DNA of 64,000 nt from Alphaproteobacteria bacterium (GCA_016125405.1 WGLW01000016.1:1-64000), one strand, 5' to 3'; positions 42,674-51,389 are shown, numbered from the stretch's first letter. Numbers and translations: made by a program. Notes: generated by a model from the sequence alone, not told the origin.

Positions 42674-43102
42674 ATGCCTTTTACGCGACTCCAGCCTTGG
42701 GTCTATCTGCTTGCCGGCGTGATACCGATCGCACTGGTGGTCACGGTTGGCGATGCCCTTCCCAATGTGATCGGCCTGCCCGTTGCGATCCTGGCGACGG
42801 TCTGGGCCGGCGTGATGGTGACAATCCACTGGAAGCGCCTCGATGAAGCGGCGCGTCAGGCGCATCGCTGGGCCTGGTATTGGGGCGGCAGCCTCGGACT
42901 GGGCGCGGCGTTTCTCGCAGCGGCCATCGCGATGAAGGCGCCCGGCGGTCTCGGATGGATGTCCAGCCTCGCCGCGCCGTTCCTGCCAACGGACCTGCCG
43001 CATGAGCAGTCCTATCTCTTCGCCGGGATTATTCTGACCGTCCTCGCCCAGATGGGCGGCTTCCTGCTCGCCTGGCTCTGGTGGTGGGCACGGCGGCGGT
43101 GA
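42674..43102 (+). CDS. Small integral membrane protein of an XRE-regulated operon
   Basis: 142 residues with four hydrophobic segments: VYLLAGVIPIALVVTVG, LPVAILATVWAGVMVTI, GGSLGLGAAFLAAAIAM and YLFAGIILTVLAQMGGFLLAWLWWW. I do not recognise the family. Placement directly before a small YozG-like XRE gene resembles many operons pairing such regulators with DUF2178/DUF2975-type membrane proteins. The stop is one base from the regulator's ATG. The repeated operator elements lie immediately upstream. Confidence 0.75.
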   Translation: MPFTRLQPWVYLLAGVIPIALVVTVGDALPNVIGLPVAILATVWAGVMVTIHWKRLDEAARQAHRWAWYWGGSLGLGAAFLAAAIAMKAPGGLGWMSSLAAPFLPTDLPHEQSYLFAGIILTVLAQMGGFLLAWLWWWARRR

Positions 43103-43103
43103 G

Positions 43104-43316
43104 ATGGGCGCAGCAATCGACATGAAAAACCGCATCAAAGTGCTGCGCGCCGAACGCAACTGGACCCAGGCCGATCTGGCGGAGCAGCTGAAAGTCTCGC
43201 GCAATTCGGTCAACGCGATCGAAACCGGCAAATACGATCCATCCCTCCCCCTCGCCTTCCGCATCGCCGACACGTTCGGACTGCCGATCGAACAGATATT
43301 CCAGAAGGAGGACTAA
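43104..43316 (+). CDS. Small XRE-family transcriptional regulator (YozG type)
   Basis: 70 residues, little more than a Cro/CI helix-turn-helix: MKNRIKVLRAERNWTQADLAEQLKVSRNSVNAIETGKYDPSLPLAFRIADTFGLPIEQIF. The recognition helix is VSRNSVNAIE. The ATG at 43104 is used; an internal ATG at 43122 (at MKNRIK) would also give a complete domain. It lies in an operon with the membrane protein before it and the lipocalin-like gene after it, and probably autoregulates through the direct repeats at 42604-42654. Confidence 0.92.
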   Translation: MGAAIDMKNRIKVLRAERNWTQADLAEQLKVSRNSVNAIETGKYDPSLPLAFRIADTFGLPIEQIFQKED

Positions 43317-43320
43317 GGTC

Positions 43321-43752
43321 ATGCGTACGTCACTCCCCCAGCATGTCTCGATCTATGCGCGCCGCTCGATTCTGGCGCTGGCGGCAGGCGCGCTCGCCGC
43401 AGGCGTCATGATCGGCATTGCCCCGCCGGCTCTGCCTCAGGCCGCCACGAGCGCAACAGCTTCCCTCAATGGCGACTGGACCGGTGTTCTGGACGTACAA
43501 GGCGTCCAGCTTCACCTGGTGCTGCACGTAAAAACCGATGACGGCGCAACCACGGCCACTCTCGATTCGCCCGATCAGGGCGCATCCGGCATTCCCGTTT
43601 CCAGCATTACACGAGCGGGCGGCAAGGCCGCCTTCACGATCGACGCCGTCGGTAGCAGTTACGCCGGCGACGTCGCCCCGGACGGGACGAGCATCGCCGG
43701 CACATGGAGCCAGAACGGCGTGGACTTGCCGCTCGCTTTCAAGCGCAAGTAG
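43321..43752 (+). CDS. Secreted lipocalin-like stand-alone domain protein
   Basis: 143 residues with an N-terminal hydrophobic export signal (ILALAAGALAAGVMIGIAPPALPQA). The mature part NGDWTGVLDVQGVQLHLVLHVK, TLDSPDQGASGIPVSSI, AGTWSQNGVDLPLAFKR is a beta-rich domain. From memory, this domain commonly lies at the N-terminus of secreted serine hydrolases; here it is alone. GGAGG precedes the ATG, 4 bases after the XRE stop, so it belongs to that operon. The next gene, on the other strand, happens to encode a hydrolase of a different type. Function unknown. Confidence 0.75.
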   Translation: MRTSLPQHVSIYARRSILALAAGALAAGVMIGIAPPALPQAATSATASLNGDWTGVLDVQGVQLHLVLHVKTDDGATTATLDSPDQGASGIPVSSITRAGGKAAFTIDAVGSSYAGDVAPDGTSIAGTWSQNGVDLPLAFKRK

Positions 43753-43755
43753 ACC

Positions 43756-44940
43756 CTACTTCGCGGTGTAGGCGGCCGCCTGTTTCTTCACGATTCGGAT
43801 GAGGTCACCCATCGAGTGATCCGAATCCAGCAGGTGGAGGCCCCAGGTCAGGTCAGGCCCGGTCGCCCGCACCACTTCGCCCGCCAGATCGTCGGTGCGA
43901 GGGTCTTTCGGGTTCGCATTCACGTGCAGCTCAAGATAGGTGTAGTCGCCCTTGTGGACGCATTGTGTGGAGACAAGGCCCGGCGTCTTGACGAAGGGTG
44001 TCTTGATATCGGTTGGCGGGTTGGTCCACTCGGGCTGCGTCGCTCCGCCCGACCCGTTGAGAAATCCCTTGGTCAGGAAGTAGCTCTCGGGCGTTCCCTT
44101 GCCGGATGCGAGGTTCGCCGGGTTGGTGCAGGCGGCGAGCAGGCCGTCGCGCGACTTGCCGAAGCGCGTTTCCGGCGGCGGCGGCTCCTTGTCGCGGAAG
44201 GTCATATAGGAAATCACGCAGCCGATCTGGTTCTCCTTCCGGCAGAGCGGGATCGCCTTGTACGTGCCGCCGACGTCCTTGCCCTCGGGCACCATGACGG
44301 CCGATCCGAGAATGATGCCGGAGATGAACTGCTTCTGCGCCGGCTTGCCTTCGATCTCCTGAGCGATCAGCCGCGCGATCACGCCGGCCCCCTGGCTGTG
44401 TCCGATGAGAACGACGCCGCGACCGTTGTTGTCGTGCTTCATGTAGTAGTTCCAGGCGTCGACCACGTCGCTATAGCCGCCGAATCCCGCCGGTGGGCGC
44501 TCGCCTGTCGGCTGGACGCCGCTGCTCGCCGCGCGCAGCACGGTGAGTGTCGTCTGGCGATAGAGCGGCGCGAACTGACGGCACACCGATGCGTAGCGCG
44601 CGAATTGCAGCTTCACGTCGTCGAATTCCATGTGGTCCGGGGCGAAATCGCTCTGCCAGCCCGTGTCGAGCGAGACGGTGGGATAGACAAAGAAGCAGTC
44701 GATCTTGGGGTCCGTCGCGGCCTTGAATTTTTCAATCGACGTCTTTCCCGATCCCTGGATCACCGTGGCGTCCAGATCGACCTTGCACTTGTTGTCCTTG
44801 AGGCCTGGGCGGCACAGCCAGAGGGCATCATTGGCGTAATCAGGATGCACGACGGTCGGGTCTGGCGCCTGCGCCAGCGACGGGGCGCCCATCATCGCGA
44901 GACCGATAGCGGCGCCGATCGCCCACTTGCGAAAGCCCAT
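43756..44940 (-). CDS. DUF3089 secreted alpha/beta-hydrolase-like protein
   Basis: 394 residues with a Sec signal (AIGAAIGLAMMGAPSLAQA, cleavage near residue 25). DUF3089 blocks are clear: DALWLCRPG, DCFFVYPTVSLDTGW, RQFAPLYRQTTL and DVVDAWNYYMKHDNNGRGVVLIGHSQGAGVIARL. The last holds the nucleophile elbow GHSQGAG. The family is related to lipases, and periplasmic esterase activity is likely but the substrate is unknown. GGGAGAG precedes the ATG. It is convergent with the XRE operon, 3 bases between stops. Confidence 0.9.
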   Translation of the reverse strand: MGFRKWAIGAAIGLAMMGAPSLAQAPDPTVVHPDYANDALWLCRPGLKDNKCKVDLDATVIQGSGKTSIEKFKAATDPKIDCFFVYPTVSLDTGWQSDFAPDHMEFDDVKLQFARYASVCRQFAPLYRQTTLTVLRAASSGVQPTGERPPAGFGGYSDVVDAWNYYMKHDNNGRGVVLIGHSQGAGVIARLIAQEIEGKPAQKQFISGIILGSAVMVPEGKDVGGTYKAIPLCRKENQIGCVISYMTFRDKEPPPPETRFGKSRDGLLAACTNPANLASGKGTPESYFLTKGFLNGSGGATQPEWTNPPTDIKTPFVKTPGLVSTQCVHKGDYTYLELHVNANPKDPRTDDLAGEVVRATGPDLTWGLHLLDSDHSMGDLIRIVKKQAAAYTAK

Positions 44941-45117
44941 GTTTCTCTCCCTCGCCGTCGTTTTGCGGCTTTCCGGTCAGCTAACCCGCCTGCCGCAGCG
45001 GACGCAAGCGGTTCGGGCGGTCACGCTGCCGCGAGCTTCGAAGGCGGTTGCATGTGCAGCGCCAAAGCGGATGATGCGTCCGGGACGGTCTGCCCCTGAA
45101 GCTGATGGAGTCCACGC

Positions 45118-46335
45118 TTGAGCACCCCCGACACGCTTGCAGACTGGATCACCGACGCAGACGCGCTGCTGCCCGACATGATCGACCTGCGCCGCGCCAT
45201 CCACCTCGAACCCGAGATCGGCCTCCAGACGCCGCTCACCACCGCGAAGGCCAAACAGGCGCTCGCCGGCCTGCCGCTTGAAATCCGCGACAGCACGTCA
45301 ACGACCGGTTTCATCGCCACGCTGCGCGGTCCCGCCAATGGCCGGACGGTGCTGCTTCGCGGCGACATGGACGCGCTGCCGCTTCAGGAAGATACCGGCC
45401 TCGACTTCACCTCGAAGGTCGACAACGCGATGCACGCCTGCGGGCACGACACGCACACGGCCATGCTGGTCGCCGCCGCCCGCGCGCTCTGCGCCAGGAA
45501 GGACAGGCTTGCGGGAACGGTCCAGTTCATGTTCCAGCCCGGAGAGGAAGGCTGGCATGGCGCGCGCTACATGCTGGACGACGGGATCATCGATCCACTG
45601 CCCGACGCCGCCTTCGCCCTCCACGTCACGCCCAACCTGATGCCGGGCGTCATCGCTGGACGTGTCGGCCCCCTCCTTGCAGCCGCCGATCGCCTCGAAA
45701 TCCGTATCAAGGGACGTGGCGGCCACGCTTCGCAGCCGCACGACGCAACCGACCCGATCCCGGTCGCCTGCGAACTGGTGACGGCGGCGCAGGCAATGAT
45801 GACCCGCCGCATTCCCGCCTTCGACCCCGCAATCCTCACCATCGCGCGGATCGTCTCCGGCACGACCAACAATGTGATCCCCGAAAAGGCGTTCATCGAA
45901 GGCACGATCCGCAGCTTCTCCGAAAAATCGCGCGCGCTGGTCCATGAGGGGCTGGCCCGGCTGGTGAAGAACATCCCGCAGGCGCACATGTGCGAGGGCG
46001 AACTCAAGATCGACCCCGGCTTTCCCGTCACCGTCTGCGACGGGCGCGCAACTGCACTGGCGCGACGAACGGCCAAACGGCTCTTCGGCGAGGACGCATG
46101 GTTCGAGATGCCCCACCCCATGATGGGTGCCGAAGACTTCGCCTATGTGCTGCAGAAATCGCCCGGCGCCATGGTGTTCCTGGGCGCTTCGCCGGAGGGC
46201 GGCGACTGGCGCACCTGCTGCGCGCTGCATTCCAACCGGATGGTTCTCGATGAGCGTGTCATGGCGCGCGGCGCAGCAATGCACTGCGCCGTGGCCGAAA
46301 CCTTCCTGACGGACGGATTTGGCGCAGAAGCCTAG
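45118..46335 (+). CDS. M20-family metallo-amidohydrolase
   Basis: 405 residues, cytosolic. It resembles the hippurate hydrolase/N-acyl-amino-acid amidohydrolase branch of peptidase family M20D. Metal-site motifs are in DMDALPLQE, HACGHDTHTAML, FQPGEEGWHGARYM and MMGAEDFAYVLQ; the dimerisation domain has GRGGHASQPHDATDPI. The start is a TTG at 45118 with GGAG 7 bases upstream; the only nearby ATG (45105) is out of frame. The acyl-amino-acid substrate is unknown. Confidence 0.92.
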   Translation: MSTPDTLADWITDADALLPDMIDLRRAIHLEPEIGLQTPLTTAKAKQALAGLPLEIRDSTSTTGFIATLRGPANGRTVLLRGDMDALPLQEDTGLDFTSKVDNAMHACGHDTHTAMLVAAARALCARKDRLAGTVQFMFQPGEEGWHGARYMLDDGIIDPLPDAAFALHVTPNLMPGVIAGRVGPLLAAADRLEIRIKGRGGHASQPHDATDPIPVACELVTAAQAMMTRRIPAFDPAILTIARIVSGTTNNVIPEKAFIEGTIRSFSEKSRALVHEGLARLVKNIPQAHMCEGELKIDPGFPVTVCDGRATALARRTAKRLFGEDAWFEMPHPMMGAEDFAYVLQKSPGAMVFLGASPEGGDWRTCCALHSNRMVLDERVMARGAAMHCAVAETFLTDGFGAEA

Positions 46336-46338
46336 CGG

Positions 46339-46824
46339 TCAAAGCCGGGCGATCACATCGGCGGCAAGCGCCTTTTCCATCGCTTTCTTCGTCTCGACAG
46401 GCACGCCGCCATAAACGGCGACCTTGAAGCCGACGCCCGCCTTCTTGACGATCAAGCCGACATTGTCGCCGACGTCGAGAAAATAGGCGTCATCGCCGAT
46501 GCCGCTCGCCGGCGTGACTTCAACGCCCTTGACCTTCGGAACCCGCTTGCCCCCATCGAAGCCGCCCGGCTCCTCGATCATGAGCGTGACAAACTTCACG
46601 CCCGAATCCGTTGGGTTGGACACTGTCCAGGTGCAGGTTTTCTTGAACGTTGGCGTCACATAGGCGCCTGGACTCACAGGCGTTTCGACAGTCGCGCCCA
46701 CTTGCGCGACTGTCAGCAACGGACAAGCGTCGTCCGGCGGCGCTGCGCTGGCCCGACCAGAACCGAAGCCGGCGGCGAGAAAAATGGCGCCGGTCATGAC
46801 GCCCAGACGCGTTTTAGGGGGCAT
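46339..46824 (-). CDS. Secreted hypothetical protein
   Basis: 161 residues. It has an export signal (LGVMTGAIFLAAGFGSGRASAA), then PDDACPLLTVAQVGATV, a small domain with two cysteines that probably form a disulfide (ACPLL and KKTCTW). The rest is beta-rich with GIGDDAYFLDVGDNVGLIVKKAGVGFKVAVYG. It loosely recalls DUF3558-type lipoproteins with an LLT-AQV opening, but I do not assign it. The ATG at 46824 has GGAGG 8 bases upstream. It reads in the same direction as the PI-PLC gene upstream (46910-48130). Confidence 0.7.
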   Translation of the reverse strand: MPPKTRLGVMTGAIFLAAGFGSGRASAAPPDDACPLLTVAQVGATVETPVSPGAYVTPTFKKTCTWTVSNPTDSGVKFVTLMIEEPGGFDGGKRVPKVKGVEVTPASGIGDDAYFLDVGDNVGLIVKKAGVGFKVAVYGGVPVETKKAMEKALAADVIARL

Positions 46825-46909
46825 TTCGCGAGCCTCCATCCCAGAGACGCGCCGATAATCTGCCTGCATTCTACAAGAGGCAATATTCCACAGACGGCGC
46901 CAACAGACC

Positions 46910-48130
46910 CTATTCCGCGTTGACGTTGCACCCCTTTGGCGCATTCACCGGATCGCAGCGCGTGACGCCGCCGCCGGGCAGCCTCACGGAATAGCCCGTG
47001 CCGAAGCGCGGATCGGGGTCCTGATAGTCAGTTGAGACAAACTGCGCGCCAGAGGAAAAAGCCGCTTCGCGCCGCGCCGTTTCACCTGATCGCGCCTCCA
47101 TCGTGTCGGCGTCCGCGCGCGTGCGGATCAAAAATCCCTGCGACACGCGCTCCTTGATCAGATCCTGATCCTTCACCGGCTCGTTCATGGTGAAATAGGC
47201 GGCTTCCGGCGCATCCGGAAATGTCGTCATGAAGGCGACACGGCCGGACAGCGAGGGATGATCCACGGCGTAGGGCGCATTGTCTTCCGGCGAAAGATCC
47301 ATCGCGAATATGATCCGTCCGCGCGCCTTCCCGAGGAGCGGCCAGCCGCCATTGCCGTCGTTCGCGGTCACCGCTTCGCGCAGGGTGGCGTGGGTCCCCT
47401 TCACCTCATCCGGGGTGATGATCCGGCCGATCGGAAAGACCGACCGGATTTCCGTCTCCATCCGCTCGAACGCATCCTTGCCCCAGGGCAACACCTTGGC
47501 GGCGCCCGGCCACGATATCCCCGAGGATTTCGGATTGATCATCAACAGGATCGGCGTATGGTCCGGATGCGCATCCGACCAGGCCTTCACCTGTTTCAGG
47601 CAATCCGTGAACAGCAGACAGTGCGAACGGTAGTCGATGTCGGTGACGTGGATGACCTTCAATCCCGGCTTGTCCATTACCGAAAGATCGTAGTCCTCCG
47701 CGGGCTCCTTACGGTCTGCGAGGATCTTGCGCGCCAGCGGGTGTGAGAAAAGACCGCCGTCCGGATCGTCAGACGGGTCGAGTTCAAGCTGCCGCGCGCC
47801 CTTGTCGAGCTGTACGGAAAGGTCTTCGTGCGAATAATCCAGCGTCTCGGCCGCCCTCGCGTTCTTCTCGCGGATCAGCGCCATTTCGTTGTCGGGTATT
47901 TTCACCTTGTAGCTGTTGTGCGTGCCGACAGACTGCAGCTGGTTGATCCGCACATTGGCGTCGATCCATTTGACGGCGCAGCCGGCCTGGATCGCTTCCG
48001 CCGCGCTGGCTGATTCAGCCTTGAGATCGCAGGCCGGTTCCGTGGCTGATTTCGCCGCGGTCTTGTCCTGCGGCGCGCCACAAGCCGTCAACACAAGCAT
48101 CGACGCCGCCAACACACAATTGCGCTTCAT
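46910..48130 (-). CDS. Calcium-dependent PI-PLC family lipoprotein
   Basis: 406 residues. The N-terminus is a lipoprotein signal with LTAC (Cys17). The domain matches the bacterial Ca2+-dependent phosphoinositide-specific phospholipase C family (PF16670). SVGTHNSYKVKIPD carries the first catalytic histidine. DKGARQLELDPSDDPDGGLFSH and KVIHVTDIDYRSHCLLFTDCLKQVKAWSDAHPDHTPILLMI supply the metal and second-histidine region of the TIM barrel. It would act in the periplasm or at the outer membrane. Natural substrate unknown. GGAGG precedes the ATG. Confidence 0.88.
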   Translation of the reverse strand: MKRNCVLAASMLVLTACGAPQDKTAAKSATEPACDLKAESASAAEAIQAGCAVKWIDANVRINQLQSVGTHNSYKVKIPDNEMALIREKNARAAETLDYSHEDLSVQLDKGARQLELDPSDDPDGGLFSHPLARKILADRKEPAEDYDLSVMDKPGLKVIHVTDIDYRSHCLLFTDCLKQVKAWSDAHPDHTPILLMINPKSSGISWPGAAKVLPWGKDAFERMETEIRSVFPIGRIITPDEVKGTHATLREAVTANDGNGGWPLLGKARGRIIFAMDLSPEDNAPYAVDHPSLSGRVAFMTTFPDAPEAAYFTMNEPVKDQDLIKERVSQGFLIRTRADADTMEARSGETARREAAFSSGAQFVSTDYQDPDPRFGTGYSVRLPGGGVTRCDPVNAPKGCNVNAE

Positions 48131-48198
48131 TCCCGCCTCCCCGTGATCCGCCGCCCGTCCCCGATCCTGCTTTCCACCAATTGTGCAACAGTTCCGTG

Positions 48199-48594
48199 TC
48201 AGGTCAGGCTAAGCTGCCACGACACGCCGTACCTGTCCGCAACCCATGCAAACTTCCGTGCAAATGGATAGCCCGCCAGCGGCATCATCACGTGGCCGCC
48301 CTCGGAAAGGGCCGCAAACAGCCGATCGACCTCCGCCTCGTCGTCGCAGGCCACCACCATCGAGGACGCCGGGGTGAAGGTGAAGCCATGATCAAAGTTG
48401 GAGTCGATGGTGCGATATTCTGTGCCGCCCAGTTCGAATACGGCCAGCATCACCGTTCCTTCGGCGCCCGCCTCTCCCTTGCCGTAGCGTCGCACGTCAA
48501 CGATGCGGGAGTCCGGAATCAGCGAGGTGTAAAACGTCATCGCCTCTTCGGCCTGCCCGGTGAACATCAACATCGTCGAGACTTTCTGGGACAT
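48199..48594 (-). CDS. PhnB-like VOC protein
   Basis: 131 residues. It is a vicinal-oxygen-chelate protein of the PhnB/3-demethylubiquinone methyltransferase-like type: VSTMLMFTGQAEEAMTFYTSLI at the N-terminus and AALSEGGHVMMPLAGYPFARKFAWVADRYGVSWQL at the end. The family name refers to a domain, not to a proven methyltransferase. GAGGAG precedes the ATG at 48594, and the ABM-domain gene stops 10 bases upstream, so the two are an operon. Confidence 0.9.
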   Translation of the reverse strand: MSQKVSTMLMFTGQAEEAMTFYTSLIPDSRIVDVRRYGKGEAGAEGTVMLAVFELGGTEYRTIDSNFDHGFTFTPASSMVVACDDEAEVDRLFAALSEGGHVMMPLAGYPFARKFAWVADRYGVSWQLSLT

Positions 48595-48604
48595 TCGCCG
48601 CTCC

Positions 48605-48889
48605 TCAAACTCCAGCCACCGGATGCGTCTTTACGCTCATTTCGAAGCCGGCGATCAGTGGCCGTCCCTTTGCGATCGCATCCTTCACCGACTGCAGCTG
48701 CAGAGAAGCCTTGTGCGCCGCCTCGCTCTCCCAGATTTCCGTGATCCATATGACGTCGAGGTCCGCCGGATCTTCCGCCAGTACGTAAGAGCGGCAACCT
48801 GGCATCTTCCCGGAGCCGCCGCCAATGATCGCGATGAGTTCAGCCCGCCGGCCAGGCGCCGCACGCATTTTTCCGATCAGGCCGAACAT
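48605..48889 (-). CDS. Antibiotic-biosynthesis-monooxygenase (ABM/YgiN-like) domain protein
   Basis: 94 residues, one ferredoxin-like ABM fold: MFGLIGKMRAAPGRRAELIAII, then DLDVIWITEIWESEAAHKASLQLQSVKDAI. Such small dimeric proteins include quinol monooxygenases and heme-degrading enzymes, but most are uncharacterised. The ATG at 48889 follows GGAGGATAC; the frame upstream of it is not protein-like. It is cotranscribed with the PhnB-like gene. Confidence 0.85.
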   Translation of the reverse strand: MFGLIGKMRAAPGRRAELIAIIGGGSGKMPGCRSYVLAEDPADLDVIWITEIWESEAAHKASLQLQSVKDAIAKGRPLIAGFEMSVKTHPVAGV

Positions 48890-49013
48890 GTATCCTCCAG
48901 CGCACATCGCGCGATCCGCCGCCCCGGTCGAGGCCAGGCGAGTATCGCTCTCCTCCCGCACGTTTCAACCGCGCCTGCGGCGGATTATATGAGGAGCACA
49001 AGGCGAGAGGATC

Positions 49014-50099
49014 ATGCGACAATCACCGGCGTTGTCCGGCATTCCGGACCTCAACATCCCGATCATCCAGGCGCCCATGGCGGGCGCCGACAGCGCGGAG
49101 CTTGCAGCAGCCGTTTCCGCCGCCGGAGGCCTCGGCTCGATCGGCGCAGCGACACACTCGGCGGAAAGCCTCAGCGCCACCGTCTCCGCGATCCGGGAGC
49201 AGACGAGCCGGCCGTTCAATCTCAATTTTTTCTGCCACAGCGATCCGTCGCCCGATCCTGCACGCGAAGCGCGCTGGCTTGCGCAATTGGCGCCCTACTA
49301 TGCCGAACTCGGCGCCACGCCACCGGAAACGCTGGACGGCGGTCGCGCGCCATTCGGCGACGAGAGCTGCGCGCTGGTCGAAAATCTCCGTCCTGCGGTC
49401 GTCAGCTTTCATTTCGGATTGCCGCCCGAGTCTTTGATGACGCGTGTTCGCAAAGCCGGCGCCTTCATCCTCGCCTCCGCCACAACGCCAACCGAAGCCA
49501 GATGGCTGGCGAGCCGCGGCGTGGACGCAATTATCGCGCAGGGCTCGGAGGCTGGCGGGCACCGCGGCGTCTTCGCGGAAGATTGGCGCACGGGCTCCGG
49601 CATGATCGGAACCATGGCGCTGGTTCCCCTGATCGTCGACGTCGTGTCCCTGCCCGTCATCGCTGCAGGCGGTATCGCCGACGGGCGCGGCGTCGCGGCC
49701 GCCCTCGCGCTTGGCGCAGCCGCCGCCCAGATCGGCACGGCCTACCTTGCGACGCCCGAGGCGGGCATAAGCGAAGATCATCGCACCGCCCTCTTCGCGG
49801 CGCCGGCCGAAGACATTGTGGTGACGAACGTGGTTTCAGGAAGGCCGGCGCGGGGCGTCGCCAACCGCCTGGTGCGGGAGATGGGACCAATATCCGAAGA
49901 GGCGCCAGAGTTTCCACGCGGCGTTCCCGCCGTTGCGCCGCTGAGACGCGCGGCGGAAGCTTCCGGTTCGGTTGAGTTCTCGCCGCTCTGGGCTGGACAG
50001 GCCGCGCCGCTGTCGCGCCGTATGCCCGCCGGCGAACTGACGAAAACGCTGTGGTCGGAAGCTCAGGCCGCTTTGACGGCTTTCTGCGGCGTGCGGTAG
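49014..50099 (+). CDS. Nitronate monooxygenase-like FMN protein
   Basis: 361 residues, a TIM-barrel flavoprotein of the NPD/nitronate monooxygenase family. Signatures are PIIQAPMAGADSAELAAAVSAAGGLGSIG at the N-terminus, the catalytic-type GSEAGGHRG, LPVIAAGGIADGRGVAAALALGAAAAQIGTAYL for the FMN phosphate, and a C-terminal KTLWSEAQAA. Expected role: oxidising nitronates such as propionate-3-nitronate; related proteins also include enoyl reductases. The 3' end overlaps the convergent cheR gene by 37 bases. Confidence 0.9.
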   Translation: MRQSPALSGIPDLNIPIIQAPMAGADSAELAAAVSAAGGLGSIGAATHSAESLSATVSAIREQTSRPFNLNFFCHSDPSPDPAREARWLAQLAPYYAELGATPPETLDGGRAPFGDESCALVENLRPAVVSFHFGLPPESLMTRVRKAGAFILASATTPTEARWLASRGVDAIIAQGSEAGGHRGVFAEDWRTGSGMIGTMALVPLIVDVVSLPVIAAGGIADGRGVAAALALGAAAAQIGTAYLATPEAGISEDHRTALFAAPAEDIVVTNVVSGRPARGVANRLVREMGPISEEAPEFPRGVPAVAPLRRAAEASGSVEFSPLWAGQAAPLSRRMPAGELTKTLWSEAQAALTAFCGVR

Positions 50100-50890
50100 A
50101 GACCGCGCCGCTCAAGGCTTGCCTCGAACGCTGTCGAGACGCCGACTACTGTTTCGGGCGCACCGAGCATCAGGTAGCCGCCGGGCGCCATCTGTTCGGC
50201 GATGCGGTTCAGCACGTCGGCTTTGGTCGAATGATCGAAATTGACAAGCACGTTGCGGCACAGAACGACGTCGAACTTGCCGAGCTGCGTGAACGGTTCG
50301 ATGAGGTTCTGTTTGCGGAACGCAACGTTGCCGCGAAGGCGTTCCGAAATGCGCCAGTGATCGTCCTGTTGCGTGAAGTAGTTCATCAACATCTGTATCG
50401 GCAGACCGCGCTGAACTTCGAACTGCGAATACAACCCCGCACGCGCCTTTTCGAGCGAACGGTCCGAAATATCGGTCGCGACGATCTCCACCGGCACGCC
50501 GTCGGTGAGCGACGGGTTCTGATCGAGCATCATCGCGATCGAATACGCTTCCTGACCGGTTGAACACGCTGCGCACCAGATGCGGATGCGGCCGCCGCGA
50601 CGAACTTCGGCGAGCGCCGGCAGGACCGCTTCGCGGAGATGGACGAACGGCGTACGGTCGCGAAAGAAGTACGTTTCGCTCGCCGTCATGACGTCGACGA
50701 GCTGCGCGACCAGCCGTTCTTCGCGGCGCGTGCGTACAACTTCGATGAGGTCGTCTATCGACGGCAGGCCTTCCTTGCGCGCCAGCGGCGCAAGACGGCT
50801 TTCCAGCAGATACGTCTTGTCGGCCGTCAATACGATGCCGGCCCGCTTCTTCAACAGATCTGCGACGAAATCGAAATCCTGGCCGTTCAC
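50063..50890 (-). CDS. cheR: Chemotaxis protein methyltransferase CheR
   Basis: 275 residues from a GTG at 50890, with GGAG 7 bases upstream. CheR methylates glutamates on chemoreceptors using S-adenosylmethionine. The N-terminal helical domain has LLKKRAGIVLTADKTYLLESRLAPLAR. The SAM-binding fold follows with ASETYFFRDRTPF, RIRIWCAACSTGQEAYSIAM, VEIVATDISDRSLEKARAGLY and FDVVLCRNVLVNFDHSTK. It lies 25 bases after cheY. Codon choice (many CGT, ACG, TCG) differs from most neighbours. An upstream ATG at 50950 would overlap the end of cheY and is less likely. Confidence 0.93.
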   Translation of the reverse strand: MNGQDFDFVADLLKKRAGIVLTADKTYLLESRLAPLARKEGLPSIDDLIEVVRTRREERLVAQLVDVMTASETYFFRDRTPFVHLREAVLPALAEVRRGGRIRIWCAACSTGQEAYSIAMMLDQNPSLTDGVPVEIVATDISDRSLEKARAGLYSQFEVQRGLPIQMLMNYFTQQDDHWRISERLRGNVAFRKQNLIEPFTQLGKFDVVLCRNVLVNFDHSTKADVLNRIAEQMAPGGYLMLGAPETVVGVSTAFEASLERRGLYRTPQKAVKAA

Positions 50891-50915
50891 ACGACGTCTC
50901 CGTTCAGGTCGAACT

Positions 50916-51281
50916 CTATACGAGACCGACTTCCGAGAATTTCGACTCAACGATTTCCGAGTCGAACGGCTTCATGATGTATTCGTTCGCGCCCGAACGG
51001 ATGGCTTCCGCGATGTGCGACATGTCGTTTTCGGTCGTACAGAACACGACGACAGGACGATCACCGCCCGGTTCGCGACGAAGTGCGCGAAGGAAATCCA
51101 GTCCGTTCATGACGGGCATATTCCAGTCCAACAGAACGGCGTCCGGCATTTCCTTTCGGCACGTATCCAACGCCTGTTGTCCGTCCGCGGCTTCATCTGC
51201 GTCGAAACGGAGGTCCTCTACGATGCGACGGGCGACTTTCCGGACGACGCGGCTGTCGTCCACGATCAGACAACGTTTCAT
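50916..51281 (-). CDS. CheY-type single-domain response regulator
   Basis: 121 residues, a receiver domain with no output domain. The acidic pair is in CLIVDDSR, the phosphoacceptor in VLLDWNMPVMNGLDFL, the conserved Thr in VFCTTEND and the Lys in YIMKPFD. I chose the ATG at 51281 (9 bases after AAGGA) over the ATG at 51290, which abuts the AAGGA. It is paired with cheR and lies close to chpT; some Caulobacter CheY paralogues bind c-di-GMP and tune the motor (Cle proteins), but I see no arginine-rich tail to support that here. Confidence 0.9.
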   Translation of the reverse strand: MKRCLIVDDSRVVRKVARRIVEDLRFDADEAADGQQALDTCRKEMPDAVLLDWNMPVMNGLDFLRALRREPGGDRPVVVFCTTENDMSHIAEAIRSGANEYIMKPFDSEIVESKFSEVGLV

Positions 51282-51389
51282 GACCGACATTCCTTCATGA
51301 CTTCACCTGTTCGGTACGCCATCGACGAACTTCGTACGCAAACGGAGTCCAAGTCCGAACCCGGCGCACGCCAGTTTCGGGGATACCGC

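Noticed and set aside
48560-49975. 471-codon plus-strand frame over the ABM and nitronate monooxygenase genes
   Set aside because: Arg/His-rich, crosses two well-supported genes, and shows no motif.
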